From Rhizobium sp. WYCCWR10014 (GTDB lineage: Bacteria > Pseudomonadota > Alphaproteobacteria > Rhizobiales > Rhizobiaceae): a stretch of DNA of 64,000 nucleotides. A model generated the notes under the pieces. The model worked only from the letters and a program-made list of their open reading frames with translations, ran no database searches and was not told where the DNA came from. Shown piece by piece: positions 8,879 through 18,095 of this stretch (position 1 is the first letter of the stretch; every line of letters starts with the position of its first letter). The stretch lies in assembly GCF_001657485.1 (NCBI RefSeq), contig NZ_LXFU01000035.1, positions 310,001 through 374,000 on the forward strand. The letters are read 5' to 3'. The translations under genes were made by a program, and so were the position numbers.

Positions 8879-11482
8879 ATGTCGGGGCACGGCAATTTGG
8901 AAGAGATGGAAGAAACGGGCGGGTTTTCTTTTGGCGGGCTATTCAGACGGTACAGAACGCCGCTGCTGGCAGCCGCGTCACTGGTGGTCTTCTGCCTCGT
9001 CGGTTACGCGATCATGCAGCTCACCAACGAGGTGCGCTATGACGACGTCGTCGGTGCGCTGGCCGCGACCAGGCCGAGCGCGATCCTGCTTGCGTTGTTC
9101 TTCACCGCGCTCAGTTTCCTCGCGCTGATCTTCTACGATCTCAACGCCATAGAATATATCGGCAAGAAGCTGCCATTTCCGCATGTGGCGCTGACGGCGT
9201 TCAGTGCCTATGCCGTCGGAAATACCGCCGGTTTCGGCGCCCTTTCTGGGGGCGCGATCCGCTACCGCGCCTATACGCGTCTCGGGCTCTCGCCAGAGGA
9301 TATCGGCCGCATCATCGCCTTCGTCACGCTGTCCTTCGGATTGGGGCTTGCGGGCGTCGCGGCGATCGCCCTCATCGTCATCGCAGACGAGATCGGCCCG
9401 CTCGTCGGCGTGAGCCCCTTCCTTCTGCGGCTGATCGCCGGTTCGATCGTCGCCATTCTGGGCGCGGTGATGGTCATCGGCCGTGACGGGCGTGTGCTCG
9501 ATCTTGGCCCTGTAGCAATCCGCCTGCCGGATTCGCGTACCTGGTCGCGGCAGTTCCTCGTCACCGCCTTCGATATCGCCGCCTCGGCGTCGGTACTCTA
9601 TGTGCTGCTGCCGCAGACGGCCATCGGCTGGCCGGTCTTCCTCGCCGTCTATGCGATCGCCGTCGGTCTCGGCGTGCTCAGCCATGTTCCGGCCGGGCTC
9701 GGCGTGTTCGAGACCGTGATCATCGCCTCGCTCGGCAGCGCGGTGAACATCGATGCCGTGCTCGGATCGCTGGTCCTCTACCGGCTGATCTACCATGTGC
9801 TGCCGCTGCTGATCGCGGTGCTCGCGGTCTCGGCGGCGGAGCTGCGTCGTTTCGTCGACCATCCGGCTGCCTCCAGCATGCGGCGTATCGGCGGACGGCT
9901 CATGCCGCAGCTGCTGTCGGCTCTCGCGCTGCTGCTCGGCGTCATGCTGGTGTTTTCGAGCGTCACGCCGACGCCGGACCAGAACCTCGAATTCCTCTCC
10001 AACTATCTGCCGCTGCCGATGGTCGAGGGCGCGCATTTCCTCTCCAGCCTGCTGGGGCTGGCACTCGTCGTCGCCGCGCGCGGCCTCGGCCAGCGCCTCG
10101 ACGGCGCCTGGTGGGTGGCCGTGTTCTCGGCGCTTGCCGCGCTGACTTTGTCGCTGCTGAAGGCGATCGCGCTCGTCGAAGCCGCCTTTCTCGCCTTCCT
10201 CATCTTCGGGCTCTTCGTCAGCCGCCGGCTCTTTACCCGTCAGGCCTCGCTGCTCAATCAGGCGCTGACGGCGTCCTGGCTGATGGCGATCGCCGTGATC
10301 GTCGTTGGCGCCGTCGTCATCCTGCTCTTCGTCTATCGCGACGTCGAATACAGCAACCAACTCTGGTGGCAGTTCGAATTCACCGCCGAGGCGCCGCGCG
10401 GGCTGCGCGCCGTGCTCGGCATCACCATCATCTCGTCGGCGATCGCCGTCTTCAGTCTGCTCCGGCCGGCGAGTTTCCGGCCGGAACCGGCGACGGACGA
10501 GGGACTGGCGCGTGCCGTCGAGATCGTCATGAAGCAGGGCAATGCCGACGCCAATCTGGTGCGCATGGGCGACAAGAGCATCATGTTCTCGGAAAGCGGC
10601 GACGCTTTCATCATGTATGGCCGGCAGGGCCGCTCCTGGATCGCGCTGTTCGATCCGGTCGGCGACCATCGTGCCGTGCAGGAACTCGTCTGGCGTTTTG
10701 TCGAAGCGGCGCGCGCCGCCGGCTGCCGGGCCGTGTTCTACCAGATATCGCCGGCGCTGCTGTCCCATTGCGCCGATGCCGGCCTGCGCGCCTTCAAGCT
10801 CGGCGAACTGGCGGTGGCCGATCTCAGGACCTTCGAGATGAAGGGCGGCAAATGGGCGAACCTTCGCCAGACAGCAAGCCGCGCCCAGCGCGACGGGCTG
10901 GAATTCGCCGTCGTCGAACCGCAGGACGTGTCTTCGGTCATCGACGATCTAGCCGCCGTTTCGACGGCCTGGCTCGAGCATCACAATGCCAAGGAAAAGG
11001 GCTTCTCGCTCGGCGCCTTCGATTCCGATTACGTCTCCTCGCAGCCGGTCGGCATCCTGAAAAAAGACGGCAGGATCGTCGCCTTCGCCAATATCCTCGT
11101 GACCGAATCCAGACAGGAGGGCACGATCGATCTCATGCGCTTCTCGCCGGACGCGCCGAAGGGCTCGATGGACTTTCTCTTCGTGCAGATCATGGAATAT
11201 CTGCGCGGGCAGGGTTTCACCCACTTCAATCTCGGCATGGCGCCTCTCTCCGGCATGTCGAAACGCGAGGCGGCGCCCGTCTGGGACCGCATCGGCAGCA
11301 CCGTTTTCGAACACGGTGAGCGCTTCTATAACTTCAAAGGCCTTCGGGCATTCAAATCCAAGTTTCATCCGCACTGGCAACCGCGCTATCTTGCGGTCTC
11401 CGGAGGGGGCAATCCGATGATCGCGTTGATGGACGCGACATTTCTGATTGGGGGCGGATTGAAAGGGGTAGTGAGAAAATGA
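8879..11482 (+). CDS. lpiA: Lysylphosphatidylglycerol synthase/flippase (MprF/LpiA)
   Basis: An 867-residue bifunctional protein. The N-terminal ~500 residues hold about 13 membrane helices, with the flippase hallmark YAVGNTAGFGALSGGAIRYR near residue 115 and SHVPAGLGVFETVII near 270. The C-terminal third is the soluble aminoacyl-PG synthase (GNAT-like) domain, with DSDYVSSQPVGI and FTHFNLGMAPLSGM. It transfers lysine from Lys-tRNA to phosphatidylglycerol and flips the product, lowering surface negative charge and raising resistance to cationic peptides and acid. Its stop overlaps the next gene (acvB) by 4 bases. A TTG at 8861 is possible, but the ATG at 8879 seems more natural. Confidence 0.93.
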   Translation: MSGHGNLEEMEETGGFSFGGLFRRYRTPLLAAASLVVFCLVGYAIMQLTNEVRYDDVVGALAATRPSAILLALFFTALSFLALIFYDLNAIEYIGKKLPFPHVALTAFSAYAVGNTAGFGALSGGAIRYRAYTRLGLSPEDIGRIIAFVTLSFGLGLAGVAAIALIVIADEIGPLVGVSPFLLRLIAGSIVAILGAVMVIGRDGRVLDLGPVAIRLPDSRTWSRQFLVTAFDIAASASVLYVLLPQTAIGWPVFLAVYAIAVGLGVLSHVPAGLGVFETVIIASLGSAVNIDAVLGSLVLYRLIYHVLPLLIAVLAVSAAELRRFVDHPAASSMRRIGGRLMPQLLSALALLLGVMLVFSSVTPTPDQNLEFLSNYLPLPMVEGAHFLSSLLGLALVVAARGLGQRLDGAWWVAVFSALAALTLSLLKAIALVEAAFLAFLIFGLFVSRRLFTRQASLLNQALTASWLMAIAVIVVGAVVILLFVYRDVEYSNQLWWQFEFTAEAPRGLRAVLGITIISSAIAVFSLLRPASFRPEPATDEGLARAVEIVMKQGNADANLVRMGDKSIMFSESGDAFIMYGRQGRSWIALFDPVGDHRAVQELVWRFVEAARAAGCRAVFYQISPALLSHCADAGLRAFKLGELAVADLRTFEMKGGKWANLRQTASRAQRDGLEFAVVEPQDVSSVIDDLAAVSTAWLEHHNAKEKGFSLGAFDSDYVSSQPVGILKKDGRIVAFANILVTESRQEGTIDLMRFSPDAPKGSMDFLFVQIMEYLRGQGFTHFNLGMAPLSGMSKREAAPVWDRIGSTVFEHGERFYNFKGLRAFKSKFHPHWQPRYLAVSGGGNPMIALMDATFLIGGGLKGVVRK

Positions 11483-12861
11483 TCAAGACAATCCTTCTTG
11501 CCACGGCATGCGCCTGCATGCTCGCGGCCGCATCGGCTGACGCCGCCGAGGAGACCACGCAGAGCTTCGAAACCGGGCTCATCCCGTCGCCGCACATCTT
11601 CCTGCCGGAAGGGGAGGTGAAGGGCGCGGTGATGCTGATCTCGGATGCCGCCGGCTGGGGCGATTATGAGAAGGGCGAAGCCGACAGGTTGGTCGCTGAA
11701 GGCGCCGTCGTCATCGGCGTCGACTTTCCATCCTATATCCAGGCGCTCGGCCGGTACGACGTCAGCCTCAATGACGGCTGCGTCTACATGGTGTCGGACA
11801 TCGAATCGCTGAGCCAGCAGGTACAGCGCGCAACCGGCAACAACGCCTATCACCTGCCGATCGTCGCCGGCATCGGCGAGGGCGGGGCCTTGGCGCTGGC
11901 GATCGCCGCGCAAACGCCGGATGCGACGATCGGCCAGACACTTGCCGTTAATCCGGTCGCCGGCATTCCGCTTGCCCAGGCGCTTTGCACGCCGGCGTCC
12001 AAGCAGGTAGCCGGCGAACGCACGGTCTATGGTCTCAGCGACGGCGTCCTGCCGGACCCGATCATTACCGTCTTCACGCCTGATGCCAACAAGGATGGCC
12101 GGGCGCATGCCGAGGCGCTGAAGAAGGCCCATGACGCGATCGAGATTCGCGAATCCACCGACGATGCGCAGACGGCGTTTGCCGATACGCTCGACGATCT
12201 CGTCACCGCCTCCGGCGCCTTCGGCAACCCGCTTGGCCTGCCGCTGGCGGTGCTCGAGGCAACGCCGGCCCTCGATACGATGGCGGTGATCTATTCCGGC
12301 GACGGCGGCTGGCGCGACATCGACAAGGAGGTCGGCGGCACGCTGCAGAAGGAAGGTATTCCGGTCGTCGGCGTCGATTCGCTCCACTATTTCTGGAAGG
12401 AGCGCAAGCCGGAGGAGACCGCCGCCGATCTTTCGAAGATCATCGATTTCTACCGCAAGCAGTGGAAGGTGAAGCACGTGCTGCTCGTCGGTTATTCCTT
12501 CGGCGCCGATGTCGTGCCCGCCACTTACCAGCTCCTCAAGCCAGCCGAAAAGTCGGCGGTGGCGCAATTGTCGCTGCTGTCGCTTTCGCACGAGGTCGAC
12601 TACGTCATCTCCGTTCTCGGCTGGCTCGGCCAGAAAACGGAAGGGGCGGGAGGCGATCCCGTCGGCGATCTGAAGAACATCGATCCGAAGCTCGTGCAAT
12701 GCATCTACGGCAAGGACGACGATGACGATGTCGCCTGCCCGGCGCTGAAAGACAGCGGCGCCGAGGTGATCGAACTGCCGGGCGATCATCACTTCGACGA
12801 GAATTACGACCTTCTCACGAAGACGATTATCGACGGCCTGAAGAGACGGCTGCAGGACTAA
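11479..12861 (+). CDS. acvB: AcvB/VirJ-type periplasmic serine lipase
   Basis: A 460-residue protein with a signal peptide (cleavage around residue 22, SADAAEE) and two alpha/beta-hydrolase halves. The C-terminal half (from about residue 260) carries the VirJ-like nucleophile motif GYSFGAD and the catalytic-His region PGDHHFDENY near the end. Its ATG lies inside the lpiA stop (ATGA), so the two are translationally coupled. In Agrobacterium the homolog hydrolyses lysyl-phosphatidylglycerol, and in R. tropici the lpiA-atvA operon is acid-induced. A shared lipid-homeostasis role is therefore well supported by context. Confidence 0.88.
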   Translation: MIKTILLATACACMLAAASADAAEETTQSFETGLIPSPHIFLPEGEVKGAVMLISDAAGWGDYEKGEADRLVAEGAVVIGVDFPSYIQALGRYDVSLNDGCVYMVSDIESLSQQVQRATGNNAYHLPIVAGIGEGGALALAIAAQTPDATIGQTLAVNPVAGIPLAQALCTPASKQVAGERTVYGLSDGVLPDPIITVFTPDANKDGRAHAEALKKAHDAIEIRESTDDAQTAFADTLDDLVTASGAFGNPLGLPLAVLEATPALDTMAVIYSGDGGWRDIDKEVGGTLQKEGIPVVGVDSLHYFWKERKPEETAADLSKIIDFYRKQWKVKHVLLVGYSFGADVVPATYQLLKPAEKSAVAQLSLLSLSHEVDYVISVLGWLGQKTEGAGGDPVGDLKNIDPKLVQCIYGKDDDDDVACPALKDSGAEVIELPGDHHFDENYDLLTKTIIDGLKRRLQD

Positions 12862-12866
12862 AGCGC

Positions 12867-12888
12867 AGCGCGTCCGATAGGACGCGCT
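12867..12888. terminator. Hairpin after acvB, part of a degenerate palindromic repeat
   Basis: AGCGCGTCC (12867-12875), GATA loop, GGACGCGCT (12880-12888), directly after the acvB stop. The following bases (AACACTTTCAAATCAGCGCAT) resemble the tail of the palindromic repeat seen at 23798-23901, so this hairpin doubles as an end-of-gene structure and a degenerate repeat copy. Confidence 0.55.
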
Positions 12889-12911
12889 AAGGATACTTTA
12901 ACACTTTCAAA

Positions 12912-13475
12912 TCAGCGCATCAGCGTTTCTTCGTTCCAGCCGAGCGCGGTGAGTTCTGTGCCACGAAACCGCGCATCGTCGGCAACGATGAATTCGTCGA
13001 GTTGCGGCGGAGCGACGCTGGTGCCGGAAAGCATCGCATGCACCTGTCCGCGATGATGGGTCTGATGCTGGAAGAGGTGGCCGAGTACGTCTTCCATCCG
13101 CTCCTCTTGGATGCGGGCACCGCGATGGAGGCTGATGGTCGAGGTGAGCCTCTCCGGCGTCAGGGCCTCGCAAAGCGCCGTCAGGCGCTGATCGACCTTC
13201 GCCTGCGCTTCTGCCAGCGAGGAAACGTCATCGAATGGTTCGTCGACCTCGAAGGCCTTGAGCCCGAGCGTGCCGCCTTCCAGGCCGTCGACATAGAACC
13301 AGTCGACCGTGATGATATGGTTCAAGGTTTCCTTGATCGAGGGGAAGAAGCTGGTGCGCGGCGCTTCGAATTCGCCGGGCTTCAATGTCGCGCAGGCCTG
13401 AAGCAGGCGGCGGTTGGCGAGAGCGTTGTTATAGGCAAGTTTGCGGAATGGCCTGACAGGATCGAAGGTCGGCAT
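12912..13475 (-). CDS. DinB-family metal-dependent hydrolase-like protein
   Basis: A 187-residue four-helix-bundle protein of the DinB/YfiT superfamily. Metal-ligand histidines are visible in ETLNHIITVDWFYVDG (about residues 50-65) and in the pair HLFQHQTHHRGQVHAML (about 132-148), the family signature. Members include bacillithiol and mycothiol transferases and hydrolases, and the substrate here is not evident. It is flanked on both sides by palindromic repeats (12867-12888 and 13505-13563). Rhizobial copies of this small gene are usually monocistronic. Confidence 0.85.
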   Translation of the reverse strand: MPTFDPVRPFRKLAYNNALANRRLLQACATLKPGEFEAPRTSFFPSIKETLNHIITVDWFYVDGLEGGTLGLKAFEVDEPFDDVSSLAEAQAKVDQRLTALCEALTPERLTSTISLHRGARIQEERMEDVLGHLFQHQTHHRGQVHAMLSGTSVAPPQLDEFIVADDARFRGTELTALGWNEETLMR

Positions 13476-13504
13476 CGGCGCATCTCCTCTTTAAGCGCTT
13501 TTGG

Positions 13505-13563
13505 CTACAGCACCGGGCGCCTTTTGAGGCGCACAAGGGGCGCTGTAACATCTTGAATTGCTT
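13505..13563. repeat. Palindromic intergenic repeat
   Basis: CTACAGC (13505-13511) pairs with GCTGTA (13542-13547), and an inner hairpin GCGCC-TTTTGA-GGCGC sits at 13517-13532. The tail AACATCTTGAATTGCTTGC matches the layout of the fuller copy at 23798-23901. It lies between the DinB start and the NUDIX stop. Confidence 0.6.
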
Positions 13564-13566
13564 GCG

Positions 13567-14079
13567 TCAGTCTTTGCCGTCGAGATCGCCGTCCCGCCAG
13601 ACGAGGTGACGTGGCGCAACGGGCAGGCTCTCGATTTCATCGGCGATGAAATAGGGCGGGATGTCGAGTGCGGTCAGGGCACTACGCGTTGCCGGCACCC
13701 ATTTGAATTCGAGATGGTTGTCGCCGTCCTCGATCCGATGGATGATTTCGCCTGGCCGGAAGGGGAGTTCCGGCGGGATCTCCATCAGATAATAAAAGCC
13801 GAGTTCATGCCAGTCGCGCTGTTCGTAGCGGAAGAAGTTCTCGACGATCCAGAGTAGGCGGGAGACTATGACTTCGACGCCCAGTTCCTCCACCATCTCC
13901 CGCATCAGCGTTTCCTCCGACGTCTCGCCGATTTCCGCCCTGCCGCCTGGAAAGGTCCAGAAGGGCTCATGCACGGCGCGATGGACGAGCACGTGGCCGT
14001 CGCGAAAGCCGAGGCCGGCAATGCGATAGTTGAAACGCTCAGCGCCCGCATTCAGGCGGATGAGAGTGCGCTTGGTCAT
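13567..14079 (-). CDS. NUDIX hydrolase
   Basis: A 170-residue protein with an intact Nudix box at about residues 44-66: GRAEIGETSEETLMREMVEE followed by LGV, matching GX5EX7REUXEEXGU. It would hydrolyse a nucleoside diphosphate linked to another group; the exact substrate cannot be read from the sequence. It ends at 13567 near a palindromic repeat and is separated from the metallophosphoesterase upstream on the same strand by only 6 bases, so they are probably cotranscribed with ruvB. Confidence 0.88.
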   Translation of the reverse strand: MTKRTLIRLNAGAERFNYRIAGLGFRDGHVLVHRAVHEPFWTFPGGRAEIGETSEETLMREMVEELGVEVIVSRLLWIVENFFRYEQRDWHELGFYYLMEIPPELPFRPGEIIHRIEDGDNHLEFKWVPATRSALTALDIPPYFIADEIESLPVAPRHLVWRDGDLDGKD

Positions 14080-14085
14080 GTCATT

Positions 14086-14988
14086 CTATCCAAGATCGAT
14101 CACGACAATTTCCGGCGGCACGCCGAAGCGCACCGGTGCAATGGAGCAGCCGAGTCCACCGGAAACGATGATATTACGCCCCTGCTCGATCATATGGCCA
14201 TAGGCGTAGCGGTTACCGTAGCGCGAGGGCACGATCGGCGAGCGGCCGAGGAGGCGGATCTGTCCGCCATGGGTGTGGCCCGATAGCGTCAGCGAGACCC
14301 GCTCGGGCACGCGCGGAAAGATATCGGGTTCATGGGCAAGCAGGACGACGGGTGCATCGTCCGTCACCTGAGCCATCGTTCCATCGAGATCGTCGAGGCC
14401 GAGCATCTGCGTGCGGCCCCATTTCCGGCCGGGCAGCAGCGCCAGTTGATCCTCGAGGCCTGCCAGCCAGAAGCCGCGGCCATCCTTTTCGAGCCGAACG
14501 GCGCGGTTGCCGTAGACCGCGATGCCGACATCAGCGAGGGCTCGATGTCCGAATGTTTCCATCCCGCCGTTCTTCTGGGCGGTCCTGTCCTCCCACCAGT
14601 CGTGGTTGCCCATGACCGCATGGACGCCGAGAGGGGCCTGCAACGTGGCGAGCGCCTTCGACCATTGGCTCGAATGCACGTACTGCGTCACCATATTCAT
14701 GCCGGCGGCGTAATCGCCGAGCAGGACGGTGACATCGCCTTCGAGTTCATTTGCCCTGTGGCAGATCGCGGCAATGCGGCTTGCCGACATCCAGGGTTCG
14801 CAGGCATGGAGATCGGCGAGCGCAACGACGCGCAGCTTGAGCCCCGGGGTCCACCCCGGCGGCGTCAGCTGATAGCGGGTGATGGCGAGCCGCGCGAGCG
14901 GTTCATAGGCAAAGGCGTAACCACCGAGCGACATGACGCCTGCGACACTGCCGCCGAGAACCTTGAAAAATCCGCGGCGGGTGATCAC
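14086..14988 (-). CDS. Metallophosphoesterase with a Tat-like leader
   Basis: A 300-residue calcineurin-type phosphoesterase of the YaeI/YkuE group. Metal motifs are ALADLHACEP (D-x-H), LLGDYAAG (GD), MGNHDWW (GNHD) and LSGHTHGGQ (GHTH). The N-terminus TRRGFFKVLGG followed by a hydrophobic run is a twin-arginine signal or anchor. The start is GTG at 14986-14988, directly abutting the ruvB TGA at 14989-14991, which implies translational coupling. YaeI in E. coli hydrolyses the pyrophosphate of UDP-2,3-diacylglucosamine-like substrates; that role here is only a suggestion. Confidence 0.87.
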   Translation of the reverse strand: MITRRGFFKVLGGSVAGVMSLGGYAFAYEPLARLAITRYQLTPPGWTPGLKLRVVALADLHACEPWMSASRIAAICHRANELEGDVTVLLGDYAAGMNMVTQYVHSSQWSKALATLQAPLGVHAVMGNHDWWEDRTAQKNGGMETFGHRALADVGIAVYGNRAVRLEKDGRGFWLAGLEDQLALLPGRKWGRTQMLGLDDLDGTMAQVTDDAPVVLLAHEPDIFPRVPERVSLTLSGHTHGGQIRLLGRSPIVPSRYGNRYAYGHMIEQGRNIIVSGGLGCSIAPVRFGVPPEIVVIDLG

Positions 14989-16029
14989 TCAGTTGTCCTC
15001 CTGGAACAGCCGGAACTGTGCAGCCTCCATATCCTTGGGCGGTTGCATTCCCAGATGCTTCCACGCGATTGCGGTCAGAACACGGCCGCGTGGCGTGCGC
15101 TGAATGAAACCCTGCTGGATCATGTAGGGCTCGATGATGTCCTCGATCGCGTCGCGCGGCTCGGAAAGGCCGGCGGCAATGGTTTCGATGCCGACCGGGC
15201 CGCCGCCGAAATTGACGGCGATCATGTTGAGGTAACGTTTGTCGAGCTGGTCGAAGCCGACATTGTCGACCAGCAGACGGGTCAGCGCCTCGTCGGCGAT
15301 CTCGCGAGTGACGGCTTCCGCCCTTGCCACCTCGGCGAAGTCGCGCACGCGCCGCAGCAGCCGGCCAGCGATGCGCGGGGTGCCGCGGGCGCGTCTTGCG
15401 ATCTCGCGGGCGCCCTCCTCGGTGATCGGCAGGTTCATCAGCCGCGCGCCACGGCGCACGATCAGTTCCAGCTCCTCGACGGTGTAGAAACTCAGGCGCA
15501 CCGGAATGCCAAAGCGGTCGCGCAGCGGCGTCGTCAACAGGCCGAGGCGGGTGGTGGCCGCCACCAGCGTGAATTTCGACAGGTCGATCTTCACCGAGCG
15601 AGCGGCAGGGCCTTCCCCGATGATCAAATCGAGCTGGAAATCTTCCATGGCCGGATAGAGGATTTCCTCGACGGCGGGATTGAGGCGATGGATTTCGTCG
15701 ATGAAGAGCACGTCGCGCTCCTCGAGGTTGGTGAGCAGGGCAGCGAGATCGCCGGCCTTGGCGATAACAGGCCCCGACGTCGAGCGAAAGTTGACGCCGA
15801 GCTCCTTGGCCATGATCTGCGCCAGCGTCGTCTTGCCGAGGCCAGGCGGACCGACGAAGAGCACATGGTCCAGCGCTTCGCCGCGGTTTTTCGCGGCCTC
15901 GATAAAGACCTTGAGATTGGCGCGCGCCTCCGCCTGGCCGGTGAATTCGTCCAGCGATTGCGGGCGCAACGTGATATCAAGGTCTTCGCCCCGCTTTTCC
16001 GGCGATATCAGGCGGGCGGATTCGCTCAT
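14989..16029 (-). CDS. ruvB: Holliday junction branch-migration ATPase RuvB
   Basis: A 346-residue AAA+ motor that drives branch migration with RuvA. The Walker A motif appears as [12 protein letters not shown] (about residues 61-72), Walker B as LFIDEIHR, sensor 1 as AATTRLGLL, and the C-terminal winged helix contains [15 protein letters not shown]. The length is typical. Its ATG overlaps the stop of a PIN-domain toxin gene as ATGA (16026-16029), so translation of ruvB is probably coupled to the toxin, which is unusual for a housekeeping repair gene. A metallophosphoesterase gene follows without a gap. Confidence 0.97.
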   Translation of the reverse strand: MSESARLISPEKRGEDLDITLRPQSLDEFTGQAEARANLKVFIEAAKNRGEALDHVLFVGPPGLGKTTLAQIMAKELGVNFRSTSGPVIAKAGDLAALLTNLEERDVLFIDEIHRLNPAVEEILYPAMEDFQLDLIIGEGPAARSVKIDLSKFTLVAATTRLGLLTTPLRDRFGIPVRLSFYTVEELELIVRRGARLMNLPITEEGAREIARRARGTPRIAGRLLRRVRDFAEVARAEAVTREIADEALTRLLVDNVGFDQLDKRYLNMIAVNFGGGPVGIETIAAGLSEPRDAIEDIIEPYMIQQGFIQRTPRGRVLTAIAWKHLGMQPPKDMEAAQFRLFQEDN

Positions 16030-16430
16030 GAAAGAAGCTCCATACCTGGCACGGTGTTGAACGCGTGCCGGTCAAATGTCTTGGTCGCCTGGCATCCCTC
16101 ATCCGCGGCGCGGTAGCCGATCAAGGCATCGGCAAAATCGGCGTTTCGCGTTTCCGCGGCCCTCAGGGCCTTGATAACGAGGGTCTGGTTCTCGATGTCC
16201 AATCCCCTGACGCGTGTCAACTTGCCGATTGCCTCGACAACGTCCTTTTTCTTGAAGCCGAACCGTGCGCGCAGCGCCCAATCCAGTTCCAAGAGGTTCA
16301 GCAAGGAGAGAAATCCACGATAATCCCTGCCGATGCCTTCACCGAATTTCAGGGCGGCCGCCCTTTGCTCCGGATCATCGTCGACGATGAGCCTCAGCAG
16401 GACGTTTGTGTCCAAGCCATAGGCCATCAT
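16026..16430 (-). CDS. PIN-domain toxin (VapC-like), between ruvA and ruvB
   Basis: A 134-residue PIN-domain ribonuclease. The acidic active-site residues are in place: [10 protein letters not shown] (first Asp), LLNLLELDW (Glu), [10 protein letters not shown] (third acidic residue) and KTFDRHAF (fourth). The start ATGATG at 16425-16430 overlaps the antitoxin stop by 4 bases, and its own stop overlaps the ruvB start by 4 bases. VapC toxins cleave tRNA or rRNA when the antitoxin is lost. It is a different lineage from the toxin at 17414: the two PIN proteins share only the motifs. Confidence 0.88.
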   Translation of the reverse strand: MMAYGLDTNVLLRLIVDDDPEQRAAALKFGEGIGRDYRGFLSLLNLLELDWALRARFGFKKKDVVEAIGKLTRVRGLDIENQTLVIKALRAAETRNADFADALIGYRAADEGCQATKTFDRHAFNTVPGMELLS

Positions 16431-16711
16431 GCCGCTACATCCGATTTCGATCGCGTGGCTTCGTTGACGACATCGCTGCCCGCAGCGTCGGTGACGGTTG
16501 CGTCGATCTCTTCCAGGGAAGCACGACCATTTGGAGGCGATCCCAGAAGGCCTGCAAGATCATTGAAGTTGATCGATTTCGGTGTAATCACGACTTCTCC
16601 GTCGATCATCGAGAAAACAAGCTGATCGCCAGGCTGAAGGCCGAGCGTGTCCCGCAACTCTTTCGGAAACGTTATCTGGCCTTTCGGTGAAAGGGTAAAT
16701 TCTCCCCGCAT
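16427..16711 (-). CDS. AbrB/SpoVT-type antitoxin
   Basis: A 94-residue protein whose first ~45 residues form the AbrB/MazE swapped-hairpin DNA-binding fold (EFTLSPKGQITFPKELRDTLGLQPGDQLVF...GEVVITPK), followed by an acidic, flexible tail that would wrap the toxin. It overlaps the PIN toxin by 4 bases. A 74-base gap lies between it and ruvA upstream. On the coding strand this gap contains TTGACA (complement of 16751-16756), a candidate minus-35, but no convincing minus-10 at the right distance. Confidence 0.85.
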   Translation of the reverse strand: MRGEFTLSPKGQITFPKELRDTLGLQPGDQLVFSMIDGEVVITPKSINFNDLAGLLGSPPNGRASLEEIDATVTDAAGSDVVNEATRSKSDVAA

Positions 16712-16785
16712 GGATCAGCAGTCCTATTTTTGTGCGCCAGTCGGAAAACTTGTCAATCGGCAGAAAAATGACATTTCATCCTACT

Positions 16786-17400
16786 CTATCGCGCCAGCTC
16801 CTTCAATCCCAGCCTGATCAGCTTGGCGCTGTCGGCGCCGTCGCCTGCAGTCTTCATTGCCGCGGCAATCGCGTTCGCCGCCTGGTCGCGGGAATAGCCG
16901 AGGTTGGTCAGCGCAGATACTGCATCGGCGACCGGCGCGGCCGCGACCCCTTCGCCGAGTTCCTGCTTAAGGGCGATATTGATCGCTTCCCCGGCAAAGG
17001 CCGGCGCCCGGTTCTTGAGCTCGGTAACGAGGCGCATCGCCACTTTCGGGCCGACGCCCGGCGCACGCGAGACAGCGGCGCGATCCTGCAGGGCGATCGC
17101 ATTGGCAAGTTCGCCTGGCGTCAGCGTCGAGAGCACGGCGAGCGCCACCTTGGCGCCGACGCCCTGAACGCTCTGCAGCAGGTTGAACCATTCCCGCTCC
17201 AGCGCCGTCATGAAACCGAAGAGCCTCAGCTGATCCTCGCGCACATAGGTTTCGATGAAGAGCACGCAGGCCTCGCCGGCCGAGCCGATTTTCGACAGGG
17301 TGCGGGCCGAGCAATGGGCGACGTAGCAGACGCCGTGCACATCGACGAGCACATAGTCTTCGCCGATCTCGTCTATGGTGCCTTTCAGCTTGCCTATCAT
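16786..17400 (-). CDS. ruvA: Holliday junction DNA-binding protein RuvA
   Basis: A 204-residue protein with the three RuvA domains. These are an N-terminal OB fold ([26 protein letters not shown]), helix-hairpin-helix motifs ([14 protein letters not shown] and [13 protein letters not shown]), and the C-terminal RuvB-binding three-helix domain ([23 protein letters not shown]). It binds the four-way junction as a tetramer and recruits RuvB. It is separated from both ruvC and ruvB by toxin-antitoxin pairs; the PIN toxin upstream ends only 13 bases before its start. Confidence 0.96.
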   Translation of the reverse strand: MIGKLKGTIDEIGEDYVLVDVHGVCYVAHCSARTLSKIGSAGEACVLFIETYVREDQLRLFGFMTALEREWFNLLQSVQGVGAKVALAVLSTLTPGELANAIALQDRAAVSRAPGVGPKVAMRLVTELKNRAPAFAGEAINIALKQELGEGVAAAPVADAVSALTNLGYSRDQAANAIAAAMKTAGDGADSAKLIRLGLKELAR

Positions 17401-17413
17401 GGGTCGCGGTCTC

Positions 17414-17827
17414 TCAAGGATGCGTTTCGGGGGTTATAAGGTCAACGGAGGGGAAATAGGAGCGGTATCCGCTGGGATCGCGGGTCAAAATTCTGTAGCC
17501 CCTTATCGCCGCATGCGCGCCGATGAAGAAATCGGGCAAGATCCGTTCGCGCCCACCGCCGGCGCGACGGTAAAGCCGGAAGGCCGCAGCAGCGGCGAAT
17601 GCAGCCGGCCAAGGCAGATTCTCGCGTCGGAACTCATCCTGCGGCAGCAGTCGATCGACTTCGTCCACGTCGTCGTACCGAACGGAAAATTCGGAATAGA
17701 TGATGGGGTTTATGAGGACGGGACCGTCTTTGAAGATGTCAAGCATCTTTCGACGCGACCAACCGTGCCAGTCCGAACCGACCACGGCCAGGTCGACAAG
17801 TATGTTCGTATCGACAAGTGTGGCCAT
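17414..17827 (-). CDS. PIN-domain toxin (VapC-like), between ruvC and ruvA
   Basis: A 137-residue PIN-domain protein. Active-site motifs are [11 protein letters not shown] (Asp), IIYSEFSV (Glu), [10 protein letters not shown] (Asp) and [13 protein letters not shown] (Asp). It starts with ATG at 17825-17827, sharing one base with the TGA of the upstream AbrB-type antitoxin (TGATG), the typical coupling of a type II module. It ends 13 bases before ruvA, so its expression and ruvA's are linked on any transcript from ruvC. Confidence 0.88.
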   Translation of the reverse strand: MATLVDTNILVDLAVVGSDWHGWSRRKMLDIFKDGPVLINPIIYSEFSVRYDDVDEVDRLLPQDEFRRENLPWPAAFAAAAAFRLYRRAGGGRERILPDFFIGAHAAIRGYRILTRDPSGYRSYFPSVDLITPETHP

Positions 17828-18078
17828 CAGCGATCACGGGTCATCGACATAAGGTCTTCGGCATCGATCTCCTGATCGCCAGTGCCCTCGAGACGACGGA
17901 TCGTCTGTATGAAACGATCCAGGCGGCCCCGATCCTCGATCTCCTGCTTGCCATTCTTCGGCGAGAGAACGAGCTTACCGCCCTCTATCGAGAAAATGAC
18001 CTCGCTATTGGCCTCGATGCCGACAAGTTCCCTGAGATCGCGAGGAATGGTGACCTGCCCTTTGGACGTAACGCGCAT
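17827..18078 (-). CDS. AbrB-type antitoxin
   Basis: An 83-residue protein. The N-terminal AbrB fold is MRVTSKGQVTIPRDLRELVG through GKLVLSPKNG; the C-terminal half is acidic and would bind the adjacent PIN toxin. The start has AAGGAG 8 bases upstream. A GTAAG-7-CTTAC inverted repeat sits 18-34 bases upstream of the start, fitting an autoregulated module promoter independent of ruvC. Confidence 0.86.
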   Translation of the reverse strand: MRVTSKGQVTIPRDLRELVGIEANSEVIFSIEGGKLVLSPKNGKQEIEDRGRLDRFIQTIRRLEGTGDQEIDAEDLMSMTRDR

Positions 18079-18095
18079 CTTGTTGCTCCTTCATA

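Noticed and set aside
8978-10768. 596-codon open frame on the minus strand
   Set aside because: Antisense to lpiA; the product is a charged, Arg/Asp/Glu-rich translation typical of shadow frames.
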